DNA of 64,000 bases from Microstegium vimineum. Its lineage: Eukaryota > Streptophyta > Magnoliopsida > Poales > Poaceae. Positions 42,166 to 55,000 of this stretch are shown here, one piece after another. The DNA lies in contig CM039139.1 of assembly GCA_022036555.1 (NCBI GenBank), forward strand, positions 8,010,262 to 8,074,261, written 5' to 3'. How positions within the stretch are numbered: position 1 is the stretch's first letter; every line of letters begins with the position of its first letter. The notes beneath the pieces were generated by a model. It was given only the letters and a program-made list of their open reading frames with translations, made no database searches and was not told the DNA's origin. The translations under genes and the position numbers were made by a program.

Positions 42166-43958
42166 TTAATATTACAAATTAACTAACAAATTACACCCAC
42201 ATTACGAAGGATAGGAATTGTCACTAATGTGATATAATTAGATTTCGTAGCTACTTCGTACATTATAAAAAATATAAAAAAGGAAGCATAATCATGTACC
42301 CAAGTTGTTCGGCCTGCATCTATCTGAGTGTTGTTGTTGCTTCGTTGCCTGTCTTCGCTGTGTACATGAACGTCCATCTCAATTGTTTCACGAATAGCAG
42401 TGCTACGACGCCGCAAGCCCTGTCTCCCCTTCTGCTGCGCCCACAAGTTACCTCCAGCACACAGCCTGTTCGTCTGTCGTACCTGATGCAGCAAGAGAAT
42501 AGAGATGGGTAGGGGTGCATGAAGAGGTCAGCTACGCTCGTCGGGCACCCGACCTGCAGCGCGGGCGATCCCAAAGCCATCGACCACGGCGATGGTGAAG
42601 CAGTGCATGAAGAGGTCCTCGTTCACCCTCATGGTTGTGGATCGTCCGTGGCGCCGCCGTAGCAGGGACAGCTCGCGCTCGACCGCCACGTTGGGCCCGC
42701 CCAAGCCGAGGACGGCCGCGTGTGGCTAGGTCGGCGCTGCCGCTGGCCAAGGGCCGCCTGCGCGGCTGCGCTAGATTCGTCCCACGGTAGTACGGAGCAG
42801 CGTTGGGCATTTGTGGAGGTAGCAGTTTTTTTTTTTCTTTCCAAAAGAAATCCAATTTTAGATGAACGAAGTAGGGATCGAACCCGGGTGGCGAGGGGAG
42901 GATCATTGGCGGCGCGTGGGGCGCTGTGCGGGAGAGGAGCGGTTTGCGTGCGGGAGTAGGGATGCGGCCGTGTGTGAGTAGGATGATAAAGACTATTTCC
43001 ACCGTCTGATTCTGGAGAGAGAAGACCAAGAATAAATTAGGACGGTAGATTTTGAAGAGGTCAGTCTTCTCGGTACACCTTTTGAGATGGATGGATGAGA
43101 GACTCCTCAACGCGAGTTGAGCTTGTTTTTTATGTGGACGTAGAAAAAAAAAGATGGTGAATTACTAGTTTGGAAGCCCACGCAAAGCAAACCCTCAACT
43201 TGGGTAGCGTATGGCGCAAATATGAGTTTGCTCCTTGGTTAGTCTTACGAAACGGCAAACGAGTTCCGTCCAGTTGGAGACGAAAAAGATAGGCGAAAAT
43301 GAAATGAGAGGAGAGTAACCGCCGGGAGAAAAGCCGGTAAGTTCCATCGCCGAGAGCCCGATACGCGGTTGCAATTTGCAAACAAGTAGTGGAGCAGAAC
43401 GGCGAACCAGCGCGGAGCCCCAACAACCGCGCCTACCCCGTCCTCTCCTCCTGCTGGACACGGGACACCTGAACCTGAAGTCACTGCGACGACTCGAGTC
43501 CCCACCCGAACTGGTCGTCTCCTTCGCCGGATCGCCCCCACCAACCCGGAGGCTACCATCGCTTGCTTTGTTTAGCTGCCATTATTGGGAGCGTCACCGC
43601 CGGCGGTGGACACGTAATCCGGTGTCTGCTCGTTAATCACAAGCGTCCAAGTGTGAGCGCGCGCCGACCTGGCGTCGGCTGTGTGGCTGGCTGCCTGCGC
43701 GGCCTGCGTGGACTCTTCACTGGAGCAATCAAAATCTCTCGGCCCATACGCGCCGCGGGCACCCGCCCGCCCATCTCTCTCTCGGTTCCTGCGCCCCGCA
43801 CGCACGCACGTTTCCAGTTCGACCGAGCCAGCCAGAGCGCCCCGGGCAGTTTCCATTTGCTGCTGCCGTGCTGCGCTCCTCCTCCTGCACATCCCCTCCC
43901 CCCGAATTCGAGCCGGAGGGCCGAAGAGTAGATCTGCGGCGGCGTCGACGACCAGAGG
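42166..43958. other. Intergenic sequence and upstream region of the M50B-like gene
   Basis: No gene is supported here. The last 200 bases or so (43760-43958), rich in CTC and GCC, are probably the promoter end and 5' UTR of the gene at 43959. A T13-rich run at 42827-42839 with GGGATCGAACCCGGG nearby resembles a tRNA T-arm/SINE B-box on the minus strand, but the rest of a tRNA or SINE is not there. Confidence 0.45.
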
Positions 43959-46925
43959 ATGGCCGTCAACTGGGAGCTGCAGGGCTGCTGCGACCACGAC
44001 CAGAGGATCTTCATCGCCGCCGTCGGCGTCTCAACCGTCGTCATCCTCCTCGTGAGTACCAGCGTACCTCCACGACGCCTTCTCATTTGCTGCGGGTTTC
44101 TCTCTCTCTCTGGCTCCGATAGGGGGCTTAGCTTCCTGACTCACCGCGATGTGTGGTGCTTTTTGCAGCTCTGGAGGACGTTCCTGCTCACGCCGTTCAA
44201 GCTCATCACCGTCTTCCTCCATGAGACCAGCCACGCGCTCGCCTGCAAGCTCACCTGCGGCGATGTAAGCCATAAACCCTTGCTCGTTCCAGCATTCGCT
44301 TTGGGAAGGGGAAAAAAACCGCTGCTGTGATGGTGACGCATTGAGAATTTGAGATTGGGGGTACCGGCGAGCGAAGTCCGATTAGTCTCCAAATGGGGGC
44401 GGATAGGTTTCGCCATCATTTTGTGCTGGTGGGTGGGAAAGGTAGGCGCCTTATCAGTGGCAGTGTGGATCATGGATTCCATATCCCAAATTCCATAGTG
44501 TGGGCGCGCTTTTTATACCCTTTGCTTTGCTATTCACGGGACGGGAGCAGAATATACCGTGCATCTTTGCAATTCTTCTGCATATAAAGGGATTTCATCT
44601 CATTTCATCAAGTACAGAAGTACTGGAGTCCTGGATTAGTTGCTGGGCTTGCTTTTTCTCCTATCCGCAATTGTCTCTTGACTCTTGCTACAGTTGTACT
44701 GTTCGTCAGCATTCAAGTCAGTGATTCTGGTCAATGAATGCCAACTCACTCCTTGGCGTTCTGGTATGCCCCTCCAGCCACCTGGTAATGCAAACCAGCA
44801 ATGACTCTTTGCTAGGGGGCCTTAGAAGTAAGAACATCGTGCTGTACACTGTGCAGTGTAAAGGGGAAGTAACACATGCTTTTGGAGTCCGCAATTATGT
44901 TGGAGTAGCAAACACTTGCTTGTGTTATGTTAACTGTGTAAGGCATGGGTGACACAAATTTATTTGCCTTTGTTTCTTTCCTTTTCTCCCCATGGTACTC
45001 AGTTGTTCAGATGTATGTAGTACGGTTAATTCTTAGCTACCCTTGATTACATCTTTAGTTTAAACTTCGGTTTTGAATAAAGTCGATCTGCCTTTCGAAA
45101 AAATGTAGTATTTTGATGTGCATGGAGTTAGACATTTGTTACTTCTCCCCATGCCACACAAATTAACTGTTGGATACCCCTGATTCTGACTGTACACGAG
45201 GACAACTCTGTGCGATGAAATGTTTCAGACATTTCAAAAGATCTTCTGATATACTTATTTGGGTCTATAGTTTTTCTTGTAAAGTTTATTGGTCTTCCTT
45301 TAAAAAAGCATGGTGTTTTGATTATGACCGGGTGTTGCCTTTTGATTCATGTGGAATTTGGTATTTGGTGCATTGATTAGACATAACATTTTGACCAGCT
45401 TCTGCCAACTTACCATATCAAGACATCATATCTACTCAGTGTTGATGTCAGATAAAATATCACCTCCAATATTCATTCGATGTATTATTGATTTCAATTT
45501 GATTGGCTTCTTCAGGTAGAAGGCATGCAGGTACATGCGAATGAGGGTGGCGTTACTCAAACTCGAGGTGGCATATATTGGATAATCTTGCCCGCTGGAT
45601 GTAAATCACTTGTCCCTCCCTCTTATATGATCTGTCACTAGAATGTGAATGAATAAAAAAAAATGTGTTATCTTATTTTATATTCCTCAGCTAGTCAGCC
45701 TCCTGTTTTTGTGGTCTCTCTGATATTTTATTGTTGATCCTATAGACATTTTAAACCTAATTGCCAAGAAGTAAATTTATGATGATGATGACTTTATTCA
45801 TGTGACGCAGCTGTTTGAGTAACCTTGCCTTAGTTCTTTTTAAGTAACATTACATTCTTTTAGCATATATCAACCATAAAAAACCATCTCTATGGTAATA
45901 TGTTGTTCTAAATTTCTAATCCCTCTAAATTGTATCTTGCCTTGTTCAAGAAGTTTGCCTCTGGTCCTTTTGGTGATGCTAATGTTTTGTTTTAAATTGC
46001 AGATCTGGGCTCATCATTTTGGGGAATGGTCTTCATACTTGCATCCACAAATCTCCTCGCTACGAGAATCGCAGCGGGTTGTTTCATACTTGCATTGTTT
46101 ATTGTTCTTTTTGTCGCAGAAAATGTAAGTCCACTTTTATTTATTTATTTCACAACTAATTTCATTTGTGTTATCTACTTCACATACAGTAATCATGATC
46201 ATTTAGCTAAGCCTTGTTATCTCTTGTTTCAAACGTGCAGTGGTTTCTTCGCTGGCTCTGCCTTGGTATGCATCAACATGACTTGGTCTCCATTTAAGAT
46301 CTTACTCTGCTTCATGCTACTTACGATGTTGTTATCCAGGATTCATTGTGTTCATTGCTGTTGTTTGGGTCATACAAGAATTTACATCTTTCCATAGTTT
46401 GAAATATGTGATCTTGTTCATAGGTGAGACTGAACACTTCCTACAATCATGTTCTCTTTATTTTAATTTATTTAATGCAAATTATATGGTTCAAAAGTTA
46501 ATGTTTATGTTTATTTATGTGCAACAGGTGTGATGAACAGCTTATTCTCAGTTTATGGTAAGAAATAAAACATCCTTTTCCTTGTTATTCCATGTTAGAA
46601 TAATCCTTGAGTTACTATCTTCTGAATGAAATGTTCTCAACTTATATAGATATTTATGATGACTTGATATCCCGAAGAGTTAATACAAGTGATGCTGAGA
46701 AGTTTGCTGAAATCTGCCCTTGCCCTTGCAATGGTTTTGCATGGGGTGTTATATGGTCTGCTCCCAATTTAAATAGTTATTTTTTTGATACCTTGATGTT
46801 GTATTAAGATAATCCTGATGGTAACAACACCCGTGCTAACATTGTCTGTTCTTTCTTTCAGGGGATTCATCTCGTTTATCTTTCTCTGCGCTTCAATATA
46901 CCTTGGACTGGTCATATTGTCTTGA
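43959..46925 (+). CDS. Peptidase M50B-like membrane protein
   Basis: Nine exons, all GT-AG and phase-compatible: 43959-44051, 44169-44264, 45516-45600, 46003-46124, 46241-46265, 46340-46423, 46528-46557, 46650-46755 and 46862-46925. They give 234 residues. Residues 49-53 are HETSH, the HExxH zinc motif of the M50B-like family (PF13398), in VFLHETSHALACKLTCGD. LPAGYLGSSFWG (about 89-100) and SVYDIYDDLISRRV with SDAEKFAE (about 176-200) are family-type blocks; an Asp in the second may be a metal ligand. Six or so hydrophobic segments (about 17-31, 40-48, 83-108, 112-130, 142-153, 161-178, 214-233) make it polytopic. No signal peptide. M50 proteases cut within membranes; activity and substrate of plant M50B-like members are not known. 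The stop is followed by a likely 3'-UTR intron (46927-47355). The gene looks intact. Confidence 0.92.
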
Positions 46926-47560
46926 GGTGATTCCTATGTTTTCATATTACCACACTTTATTCTCCTTGTGTTGACATTCTCATTCACTATTGCACTTCAA
47001 CACAGAACACAATCACACAGGTGCTATTAACTTAGTTGTTAGGAAGCTATGTCTGAGAACTAAATATAGCATTACAAGATTCACACGACGGTGGAAAAAT
47101 AGGAGTCTGCATTGTGCATCATAAATTGATAAATAGTACCTCCCCCTCGTTGGTAAAAATTCCATGTAGTGTCAAGGAAAATGGGGACACAATACTAATT
47201 CAGTCACGCAATCCTTAGTTTCATTGCCCTTCAGTCTGATATATGATCATGTACTGTTATCTTTCTAGCAATAAATTCGTTGATCAATGTACCCCTTTTT
47301 CGCATATGATTTAAGCTCATACTTACTCTGAAGCACACTTTTATTTTCTGGTTCAGGACTCCAACCTCGCGCCATGCCGTTTTGATCTGACAACCAACTC
47401 TGATTGGCTTTTGCAGAGTTTTCCTTGCTCTAGATTTTGGTTCAAACTTACATTGTTCTGGTGGTTGTACAGTATACATGTAGGGTAAACATGTATATCC
47501 ATTGGAGTTAAATTGGTGGTGATTATTCATGTGATTCTTCGATTTTAGTGGTTCTATAGA
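46926..47560 (+). other. Likely 3' UTR of the M50B-like gene, with an intron
   Basis: One base after the stop, G|GTGATTCC can serve as a donor, and TCTGGTTCAG|GACTCC at 47346-47361 as an acceptor. The sequence after it reads like 3' UTR. Without transcripts this is a proposal. Confidence 0.4.
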
Positions 47561-49129
47561 TACCGTTTTACTTACCTGTTGTATTTATGGGCCGTAGCAT
47601 CTTCTATTTATGTAGTACATGTATATTATTTTACCTTGCCTTATTGCTCAGTCAACCAATGCAAAACATATTCAGGAATGCAACATTGTGCATTTTATCT
47701 GGCACCGTTTTGCCACCACTAGCAGGAGTTAGTGCCCAGTGCAGTTTAGCTTATCCTGGTACTTTGAGGCCCTCTAATCCACTCTTTTTGACGGATGGAA
47801 CTGTCTCGTGTTAACTAACTCTGGATCTTGTCGCCATGTCGGTTCGAAGCAAAATATAGGTAGTTGGACTGCTGTTGCAAATTGCTGGAAGCCCTCGCTG
47901 TACAGTAAGGTGAGTGGCTTTATTGCATTCCCGCCAGGGAAGGGCGTCCTGTGCTCCCGGCTAGCTTCGCTGCATCACCTAACGAACGTGCTCAGTTGTC
48001 GCTGTCCGGGATACGGACTTCCAGACGATGCAAAAGGTGCTTGTCGCGGGGCACCATTTTGCCGCTAACGTTAATTAATGGTCCTACGAGAGGATATTAA
48101 TAAGTCACTAGTTTCTCGGGTTTTTTTTTTCTTGTAGAATAAGGATCGAGGTGGTGTAATGATGCTGTTGTGGGAAGACTTAGTAGCTTATTACGTACTC
48201 CCTGCGTCTTAGAATATTTTATTTAAAGATATAAATAGTGTATATATTTTTAAAAAACCAAATTAAATTTATGATACGAAAACCTAAAACGATAGATAAT
48301 TTGGTACTGAGTGTTAAGCCTGAAATCATAGTCCGCTGCTTCTTGGTAGACACCCTTGCTTGTATACTCGACCTTCGGATCGTCACGGTCGATCTCTCTC
48401 TTTTTCTAGTTCCGAAGCCAAGTGACACAGGGGTGAAGTAGGCTAGTAGCCCTAATAGAGTGTTGGTGAAACGGCACGGGCCCGGGGCCCGTGGATAAGA
48501 CGAACGACCTGACCTGCTAAAACGGAAAGGAAACTACAAAAAGAAGGCAGCAGGCTCGGTCACTCTCCCCTTTGGCCGGCCCTGCCCCTTCCTTTTTCTT
48601 TTTTGAGGGACGGCCCTGCCCCTTCCTGATTCCCTTTGCTCGCTACAACTCCCACAAGTGCCAAGCCCACAACGACACAGGTGCCTCCTGAGTCCTGCGC
48701 ACACGACCTGATGATGGGTCCGTGGCGTTCGCGTGCGCCTCGCCGCCCCATCGCCCGCAGTAGCGCAGATCAGATCAGACGGCGCGACTCGAGGAGCGAC
48801 TTGCACTCGTCCCATCGCTGGTCACATCATCCGGTACGTGTCACGAGTACGCTCGCTCGCGCGGGGCGGGTGCGCCGCCGCTTTCTTCTCCGGGCAAAGC
48901 ACTGCCTGCCTGTGCGTGAGCCATTTTTTTTTTTTGAGAATAGTGTGAGCCAACTTGAGGTTCCACGCGACGTGGGTGTGGGGAGGTGATGCCCGCGAAT
49001 GTCGGCCAGGACCCGCAGCTCACGGCACTGTCAACTTCTACGGAGTACGTGCAATATACTATTCCGTGGCGACCGTGTCGTGTCCCGCCACGTGCCGACG
49101 ATGCTGCCAAGGGTAACATACTCCTACCT
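47561..49129. other. Intergenic, with a Stowaway-like fragment
   Basis: ACTCCCTGCGTCTTAGAATA at 48197 resembles the terminus of a Stowaway MITE (CTCCCTCCGTCCCA type), but no matching right end is visible. Other short ORFs have no support. Confidence 0.4.
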
Positions 49130-49405
49130 TACCCTCTCGCCCTGGCGGATCCCTATGCGATCAAGGGGGCTAAGTAATAAATATGATGATTGACAATAAA
49201 AATTAAGGACTAATACTTATTATCTAAGTTTATGTCAAGATTTTTTAAAAAAAAATTAATGAATTTTATAAAGATTTAATGGAAACATGAGTGAATTTTA
49301 TAGAGATTTTATGAAAAAATGAGTAAATTTTATACAAATCTAGTAGACAAATGAGGCCATGGGGCCTCCAGCCCCTAAGCCCCCCTGCACCCGCCACTGC
49401 CCTGA
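49130..49405. mobile_element. Probable non-autonomous hAT-like element
   Basis: Ends are related inverted repeats: CCTGGCGGATCCCTATG at about 49139 and, on the other strand, GGCAGTGGCGGGTGCAG from about 49402. 'GGCGGATCC' is common at the ends of grass hAT-type MITEs. The AT-rich middle has three repeats of ATTTTATA-AGATTTTATGG type. GCCCT flanks both ends; the exact target duplication is unclear. Confidence 0.45.
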
Positions 49406-51690
49406 GGAGTCCTTGTCTCCTTCCTCTAGCTTTGCCTGGCTTCATTTTGCGACGGCTATACACAGTGGTGAAGAGTTCGTGATGTTTTCCACCCTTTTCC
49501 TGGGTGATTGAACGATGTTCCCGGGTGCCGCTTGTGGTGGCCAAGTGTTCAGAAAAAAAATGCACACAAAGTGAGACTTGAGATATGACACGCACGAATA
49601 CTACGTACTCTGTACGAAAAAGAATCCATCTATCTTGTCAAAGTTGCCACGACAACAGATAACAGATTTGAACTCTTTTCTCCAGTTCTATAGCATCTCC
49701 GTACTACTAGTACAACGGCTGTTCAGTGTATATACGGAGTACTAGTACCGTACGATTGTACGAGTACATCGTCACGAGACCTGCGTAAAATTCAAGGGGA
49801 GTACTGTACACGAAAAGCCTCTGGTAGTGCAGGCCCACAGCATGCGAATGCGATGAACTGGTGAACGCTCAACAGGCCTCCCGAGGAGGAGGAATCTCGT
49901 TGACTCTAGGCGGCTGTCATGTCATGTCCCCCGTCCGTCCGAAGGCTCGCCGGCCCCGCGACACAAGGACACTGCTGCGTCTCGGTCTCTCGTTTTCTCT
50001 GCTGTAGTGCCGGTGCCGGTAGCCCGGTACAGTAGTGTGCACACAGTACCCGTGGCCGTGCTGATCCTTCATCAAAGGGTCCAGCACAGAAATCCGTAGA
50101 GTCGATCGTGGCACCAGCGCATGTGCATTCCTGTAGTATTCCTGTTGCCGTGGATTAGAAACTGTACGCAGCACTGCTGAGGGGGCTTCCGAAGATCCTC
50201 CAGCTTCATCAAACTGCGCACGTGTCTCGTCGTACGTACGACACGACTCAGCACTAATGAAATTGAAGGGGAAGGCCCGGACACGGCACACGGCGCCCGT
50301 GGTTCCGGCGGTGGGTGGGTGGGTCTTTTCCTCCTCTTGCCACGAAGCGGTTGGGGCCCTGCCGATTCTTGTTCTTGTTCTCTAGCGGTGCGACTTGGGA
50401 GGCACACATGCGCACAGGTACAGCACGGCGGCGGGCATCCCAAGCGGGCGCACCAACCACAGCAACACCATTGGCATCGGGGCGCAGGCGACGCCGCGGA
50501 TGTCGTGCCACTGCGGCCTGCGGGAGCGCGAGGGCGGGCGCAACGCAACGGCGCATGGTCATGGACCGGGTGCACAGCACCAAGGGTTTTGCCATTTGCC
50601 CGGCCCGACGGTCCCGACCCACACCACACGTGTGACTTGTGAGCAACGGCCCGTCGCCGAACGCCGATGCCGTCGGCGTCGGGTGAGGTGGTCCTGTTTC
50701 CAAGCCGGTCTACTGTAGACGCTCACCGTGCAGGTGTCTGTGAAGGCAGACCAGTTTTTTGGGCTCTTCTGAGGTTCTGCCCGCCTTTTGCACATTGCTC
50801 CCCTTGGTTTAACAAAATTCACGTGCCTTGGGGACCGGTCACTTGGAGATTGTGCGCTAGCAAGGTTTCTCTTCTGTCCAACTGTTGGAGTGTTGGGAGC
50901 TGGGAGTGCTGTGTTGTCTACGGATGTGTGTCTTGGTCTTTCCCGTTTTGGGCTGTGGAGTGCCTACAAAACAATGGTACGCAGCTCCATGATCTTCGAG
51001 CTCGGTGGTGCTATACTAGATTTTGGAAATAAGGCATATTAGTAAATGGACCTTTTGGTATGATAATATTGACGCTTCAAATTTTATATCAGCAGTGCAA
51101 TGTTAGTAACGTTTAAAGACCTTTTTTTTTGGGCGCGAGAGGATAAAAAAATAGTCGCGTTGCGGAAACACTTGAGTCACTTGGTTAAAGCGCGTTAGAT
51201 GTATGTTTGCTATTTTTATGTAAAAATGGCATTTCTAGTGCTCGTTGATTTATTTGATTTAGCCGCGAAGCGAGAAGCATTGATAATAGCACGGTGTAAT
51301 AACTAATTATGGATGATCTTGCATAATTAAAGTATTCTTCATTGTCTTGGTCTTTGGGCGGTAAACTTGAAAGTCTGCTGGCAACAATAGTACCTGCAAT
51401 CACCTTGGAGAATCATTAGCAACCTCAATGTTCTGAAATAAACATTGCGATCTCATTGAGTATGTGTAGACAAAATCTTTGGGTGAAAATGATGATTGCA
51501 GGCGACCTCAATGATCTACCTTTAAGCTCTTCTTCTAAGAGACGAGGGGACGTGTCAAAATAAAAATAAGAAAAGAAGAAAAAAATCGCAGCCCATAATT
51601 TGCAAATTTAAAACTAGCCAGGTACCTAGATGCAAAGGTGAAGACCAAACAAAAACAATTGAAAATTAATTAAGTAGAGATATTACTGTA
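49406..51690. other. Intergenic, no gene supported
   Basis: Overlapping GC-rich ORFs on both strands at 50070-50720 lack recognisable motifs and conserved splicing. From 51060 the sequence is AT-rich. From 51710 a GA-rich stretch begins the upstream region of the next gene. Confidence 0.45.
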
Positions 51691-51713
51691 GATAGACTTG
51701 CTGGAGTGACAGA

Positions 51714-51840
51714 TTGCAGCAGATAGAGAGAGAAAGGGAGAAGAAACTGAAAGATTACAAAACCCCACACAAGCGAGATTTTGGAGAGAGAGAAACACGC
51801 CACCAGAGAGGAACTGAGGAGAGAGAGAGAGACAAGAAAC
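51714..51840. promoter_or_regulatory. GA-rich tract upstream of the TRM-like gene
   Basis: Repeated GAGAGAGA and GAGAAA words about 230-350 bp before the ATG at 52065. GA tracts of this kind are common near plant transcription starts and bind BPC/GAGA-type factors. A regulatory role here is inference. Confidence 0.4.
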
Positions 51841-52064
51841 AGGCAGACGAAACAAACGGGGCTATTTCCCCGTCGTCGTGCTCGGTCCTCCAGTTCTCCT
51901 CCCTAGTCCCTCTCCCTCCCACTCAAAATCGAGTTCCCGTTTAGCTCTCCGAGTCCACTTCCCTCTCCCCCCCCTCCATCCCAAGTCCTCCCCGCTCGTG
52001 CGCGGCGGATGCGAGCGATTTCCTTCGTCGCCGCATCCGGTCAGGCTCAGGAACGGAGGTGAGC

Positions 52065-55000
52065 ATGGCGAGCATTGCGCGCGGCAGATCGCGCCGGAGG
52101 CAGGGCGACGGGTCGTCGGACCGGAATGCGGCACGCCCCACCGTTCCTAACCCCGATCAGCAAGGTCTGTGCGTGCCTCCTTTCTTGTTACAGATTCCTA
52201 TGGTGCTCCTTGGATTCTTTTTGTTTTTGCAATTTCCGGTGAATTTCCGCGCAAGATTTTTTTTTGGGGGAAAGTAAGGAGTCCATGTGATGAAGATCTC
52301 AACTTTGATCTTGGATGGCGATGGTTGTTGTGATTATTTTCCCTCTTGCTTTGCCCTTAGGACTTGGGAGATCAGGACATTTTTCCTTTTCTTTCCCCTC
52401 GTAGCTCTAGTACTGCTAACGGGAACTTGGGATTGCTTGCACATTCGTCATAATCCAGTTTTAGGTGTCTGCTTTGCTATTTTGAATTAAAATCCCGTCC
52501 TTTTACCTTCATCTCCACTTCACTTCATAGGGATGGAGTTTGGTGTTGGGAAGGACGTCTTTTTCGGCTTTGCGCACAGTAGCTAATAATATGATTTTTT
52601 AGGATAAAGTCTGGCATAAATACACTTAGTCCTTGACATAGCTAAGTGAAAGGGCATGTTATTAATCTTTTATAACCCCCTGTTTTCGGCTGCGGGGACA
52701 TAGCTTTCTTGTGGACTTTAGGTCTTAGTCATGCCTTTATTGGAGAGAGAAAGATTCTTGCTTCCAATTTCAAACCATTTTGGCGGACGGTTCTTTTCCT
52801 TTTTATTATATTTCGTTCAATTTGACGCTGCAGTGGCCTAGGTTCTGCACGAGTTCTAGGCCAATTTTAAAACCAAGGATGAAAATGATGTAATTTCCCA
52901 TCCTGTTTTTGCCGAATTGGAATATGGTATACAGTTGCACAGCATGATATGCTTATTATTGAAGTACTGTAGAGTGCAGGATTTATAGTCTTAGAGTTGT
53001 CAACTTGTCAATTCCCACAGGATCACGCAAAGAAACCTTACTTGCCCGTAATTTGCTGGATATGTAAGTTAAAGTATTAAATTATTCTATTCTGCGTTCT
53101 CTTGTCTGTTGGATGTCGTGAGGATTCATTGCCAAGTGGCTTTGATATGCTACTAATAACTAAGCAAATAGGAGTTTTTGTTAAACCTGGATTGGATTTA
53201 TACAAGTTAACAAGTACACCTTTTTTAAGCACTAGGGTCCAGAGGCAAAACTTTCTATGAATTCCTTCTGCTTGTTCTGTGAAGGAAGGTACTTGGGGAC
53301 TTGGGGTGGTAGAAATTCAGTCTACCACCATGTGGAATTGAAGCAAATATACTGTGCATTCTTCATGGTTCATATTTGTTGTGTGGTCCTACAAAGCTTG
53401 TACCTTGTCCATGTGTTGCTGGTTTGTTGCATCTCCTCCACCCATGCAGTGACGATTAGTTTTGATGTTGCTGGTTTATTGCATATCCTTTATTACAGAG
53501 GTTCCATGCGATAAAAGGCTATGTCTATGTTATTGTTAGCTGCAAGTAACATGTCATCACTGACATCCCTAAACAGTCCAAATGGAATTAGTTTTTGTCA
53601 TTACTTGCTTAGCCAAATCAGCGTTAGATAACATATTTCTCGATTGAGTATTATCACCTAGTTTTTTTTCAAAAGTTTCACGAAGTATTCTGTAGGTGTT
53701 CGTGTTCCAGAAAGTTATTGTTTCTGGACAAAGCTGGTGATTGCTGATGTTTCAGTTCTAATTTGCTGAAATGAAGTTGTTCAAGCTTGTTAATAAATGG
53801 CAACATGTGAACTCGCTGAACAGACACTTTGATGTTTATAGAAGCTTATGCTTCTTTAAGTGCCCTTCTCTCAGGTTTGACAGTTGGATAATAATTCTGT
53901 ACTAAATTTTGAGTTATATGATTCCTTATGAAGATTTCGTGACCGGACCCAGCAACAGATATCTTCACATCATTTTACTTCTATAGGTGGAGTAGTAACA
54001 AATGGATTGCATTTGAAACCTCCCCTCCTGATCTTACCTTACAATCCAGTTCGACATGACACTTTATAATGTTACTACTGTTGCCATTGTGGTTTTTAAC
54101 CTCCAGAGATTAATTAACATTTCTTTTCTCTTGAATTCAGGGGTTGCGTCCTCTAGGAAACAAGTGACTTACCCTGGGATGCTATCTGATTCTATGGTGA
54201 GTAATCTGGATTTAGTTGAAGATTTATACATATGGATATGATTCAGATGTTTGGAACTAAAGAGCTTAAGACTTACTAAAACTATGCCATTAAATTGACA
54301 GCCTAAAACTGAAATGCATATGCTATTGATCTAGACATGTTTTAAATTGTATGCTTTATTGCATCAAGCGAACTTTGCTGATGGTTATTTGTGGGAATAA
54401 CTTTTTTCATTTGCATCTTCATCTATTGAACTTGTATTCATTATTCATTCAACTTACTGTGTCATTGTAATAGCTAACTAATGAGTTACTATTGCCTCTC
54501 CCTTTTTTTCCTTCTCAGTTTGCTGACGTAAACAGGCAAAGTAAATCAAGAAAAGACAGTGCTGTACCAATGAAGATACTGATAGACCAAGAATTTTCAA
54601 ATGATATCAATGCTAGGCACATTTCACCAGGTGCTGTAGGAAGGCTCATGGGTCTTGATTCGTTGCCCTCATCTGGAATCCATAATCAGCATAGGCATAC
54701 CCAAAGTCATGCACCAAAGACTTCACCTGGTAGTTTTCATGGTCGAAATGGTTTATATGAAGACATTCCACACAGGAGTAGTGCAGATACCATTGATGTT
54801 TTTGAAGTTATGGAGGCCGCAAAAACAAAGATGCACTGGAGTCCAAGATCTAATATTGGAAATACAACTTCCAGGTCTGACAAGGTTGACAGTGTTGATA
54901 TAGATTTCATAAGGCAGAAATTTATGGATGCTAAGCGTCTTTCTACCGATGAATCCCTTCAAATGTCAGAAGAATTTAATGAGACACTTGATGCACTGGT

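Noticed and set aside
42850..42890. tRNA or SINE on the minus strand (GGGTTCGATCCC near a poly-A run)
   Set aside because: The T-arm stem does not pair properly, and no A box, anticodon arm or acceptor stem is present.
50070..50720. Overlapping ORFs of 106-185 codons on both strands
   Set aside because: No family resemblance and no supporting context; typical of GC-rich intergenic DNA.
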